IMG/VR virus record: IMGVR_UViG_3300017770_000245
Span: 1-20,043 of that record
From: a virus
DNA: 20,043 nucleotides
Reading direction: 5' to 3' (one strand)
The translations under genes and the position numbers were made by a program. Positions 20,021 through 20,043 of this stretch are shown here, in pieces. Position 1 is the stretch's first letter. The number at the start of each line of letters is the position of its first letter. The notes beneath the pieces were generated by a model, which made no database searches, had not been told where the DNA came from, and saw only the letters and a list, made by a program, of their open reading frames with translations.

Positions 20021-20043
20021 AATTTATCCATCAGAATCTTGTG

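Noticed and set aside
20024-20043. Possible end of another minus-strand gene (...QDSDG, stop) upstream of csgG
   Set aside because: Only six codons including the stop are in the window, too few to call.
1-20043. tRNA genes, CRISPR arrays, integrase or insertion sequences
   Set aside because: I looked for cloverleaf-like segments, regular repeats with spacers and recombinase motifs, and saw none that I could support.

Overview
This AT-rich window reads as part of a large, strictly lytic T4-like marine myovirus. The T4-type genes are recognisable by sequence: baseplate and tail genes gp53, gp48, gp54, gp26, gp51 and a gp29-like tape measure; head completion gp4; and gp32, gp59, gp33 and an ATP-dependent DNA ligase. 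Several small proteins resemble ones I remember from cyanophages and pelagimyophages. T4-type late promoters (TATAAATA) occur upstream of several genes. The low GC content, the gene set and the CsgG gene point to a pelagimyophage (SAR11 host). The host is an inference, because nothing in the window identifies it directly.

Layout. Bases 1-1276, minus strand: gp53 (cut by the window edge) and gp48. Bases 1287-6162, plus strand: gp4, a conserved structural-module protein, gp54, gp26, gp51, an EF-hand membrane protein, a 40-residue membrane protein and the tape measure, ending at a hairpin terminator shared with the opposing gp32 transcript. Bases 6228-9185, minus strand: the replication and late-transcription block gp32-gp59-gp33 (T4 order) plus a conserved protein of unknown function. 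Bases 9245-13944, minus strand: DNA ligase, a SprT-like metalloprotease and many small accessory genes. Most are tightly coupled (TAATG or ATGA junctions). Three of the five near-identical promoter cassettes (TGTACA-17 bp-TATAAT, usually preceded by AAAACAC) lie in or border this block. Bases 13955-14290: a broken or multi-part small reading frame behind early and late promoter sequences. Bases 14322-20020, minus strand: the unusual module, in transcription order csgG-like secretion pore, curlin-like repeat protein A, FecR-domain protein, an 18-residue microprotein, curlin-like repeat protein B, a 26-residue microprotein, a CHASE2-adenylate cyclase and a DUF5658-like membrane protein.

How the parts may work together. 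The last block looks like a phage-borne surface and signalling operon: a curli-type outer-membrane pore, two exported disulfide-containing curlin-like proteins, a periplasmic FecR-domain protein, and a CHASE2 sensor whose catalytic domain would make cAMP in the host cytoplasm. From memory, CsgG-type genes have been reported in pelagimyophages. I do not recall the combination with FecR, CHASE2-cyclase and paired curlins being described as one phage system. The second main point is in the tail block: gp51 has no usable start codon, but lies exactly in the -1 frame of a seven-T slippery site at the end of gp26, with a Shine-Dalgarno-like sequence upstream. This predicts a gp26/gp26-51 frameshift pair just ahead of the tape measure, as in lambda G/GT.
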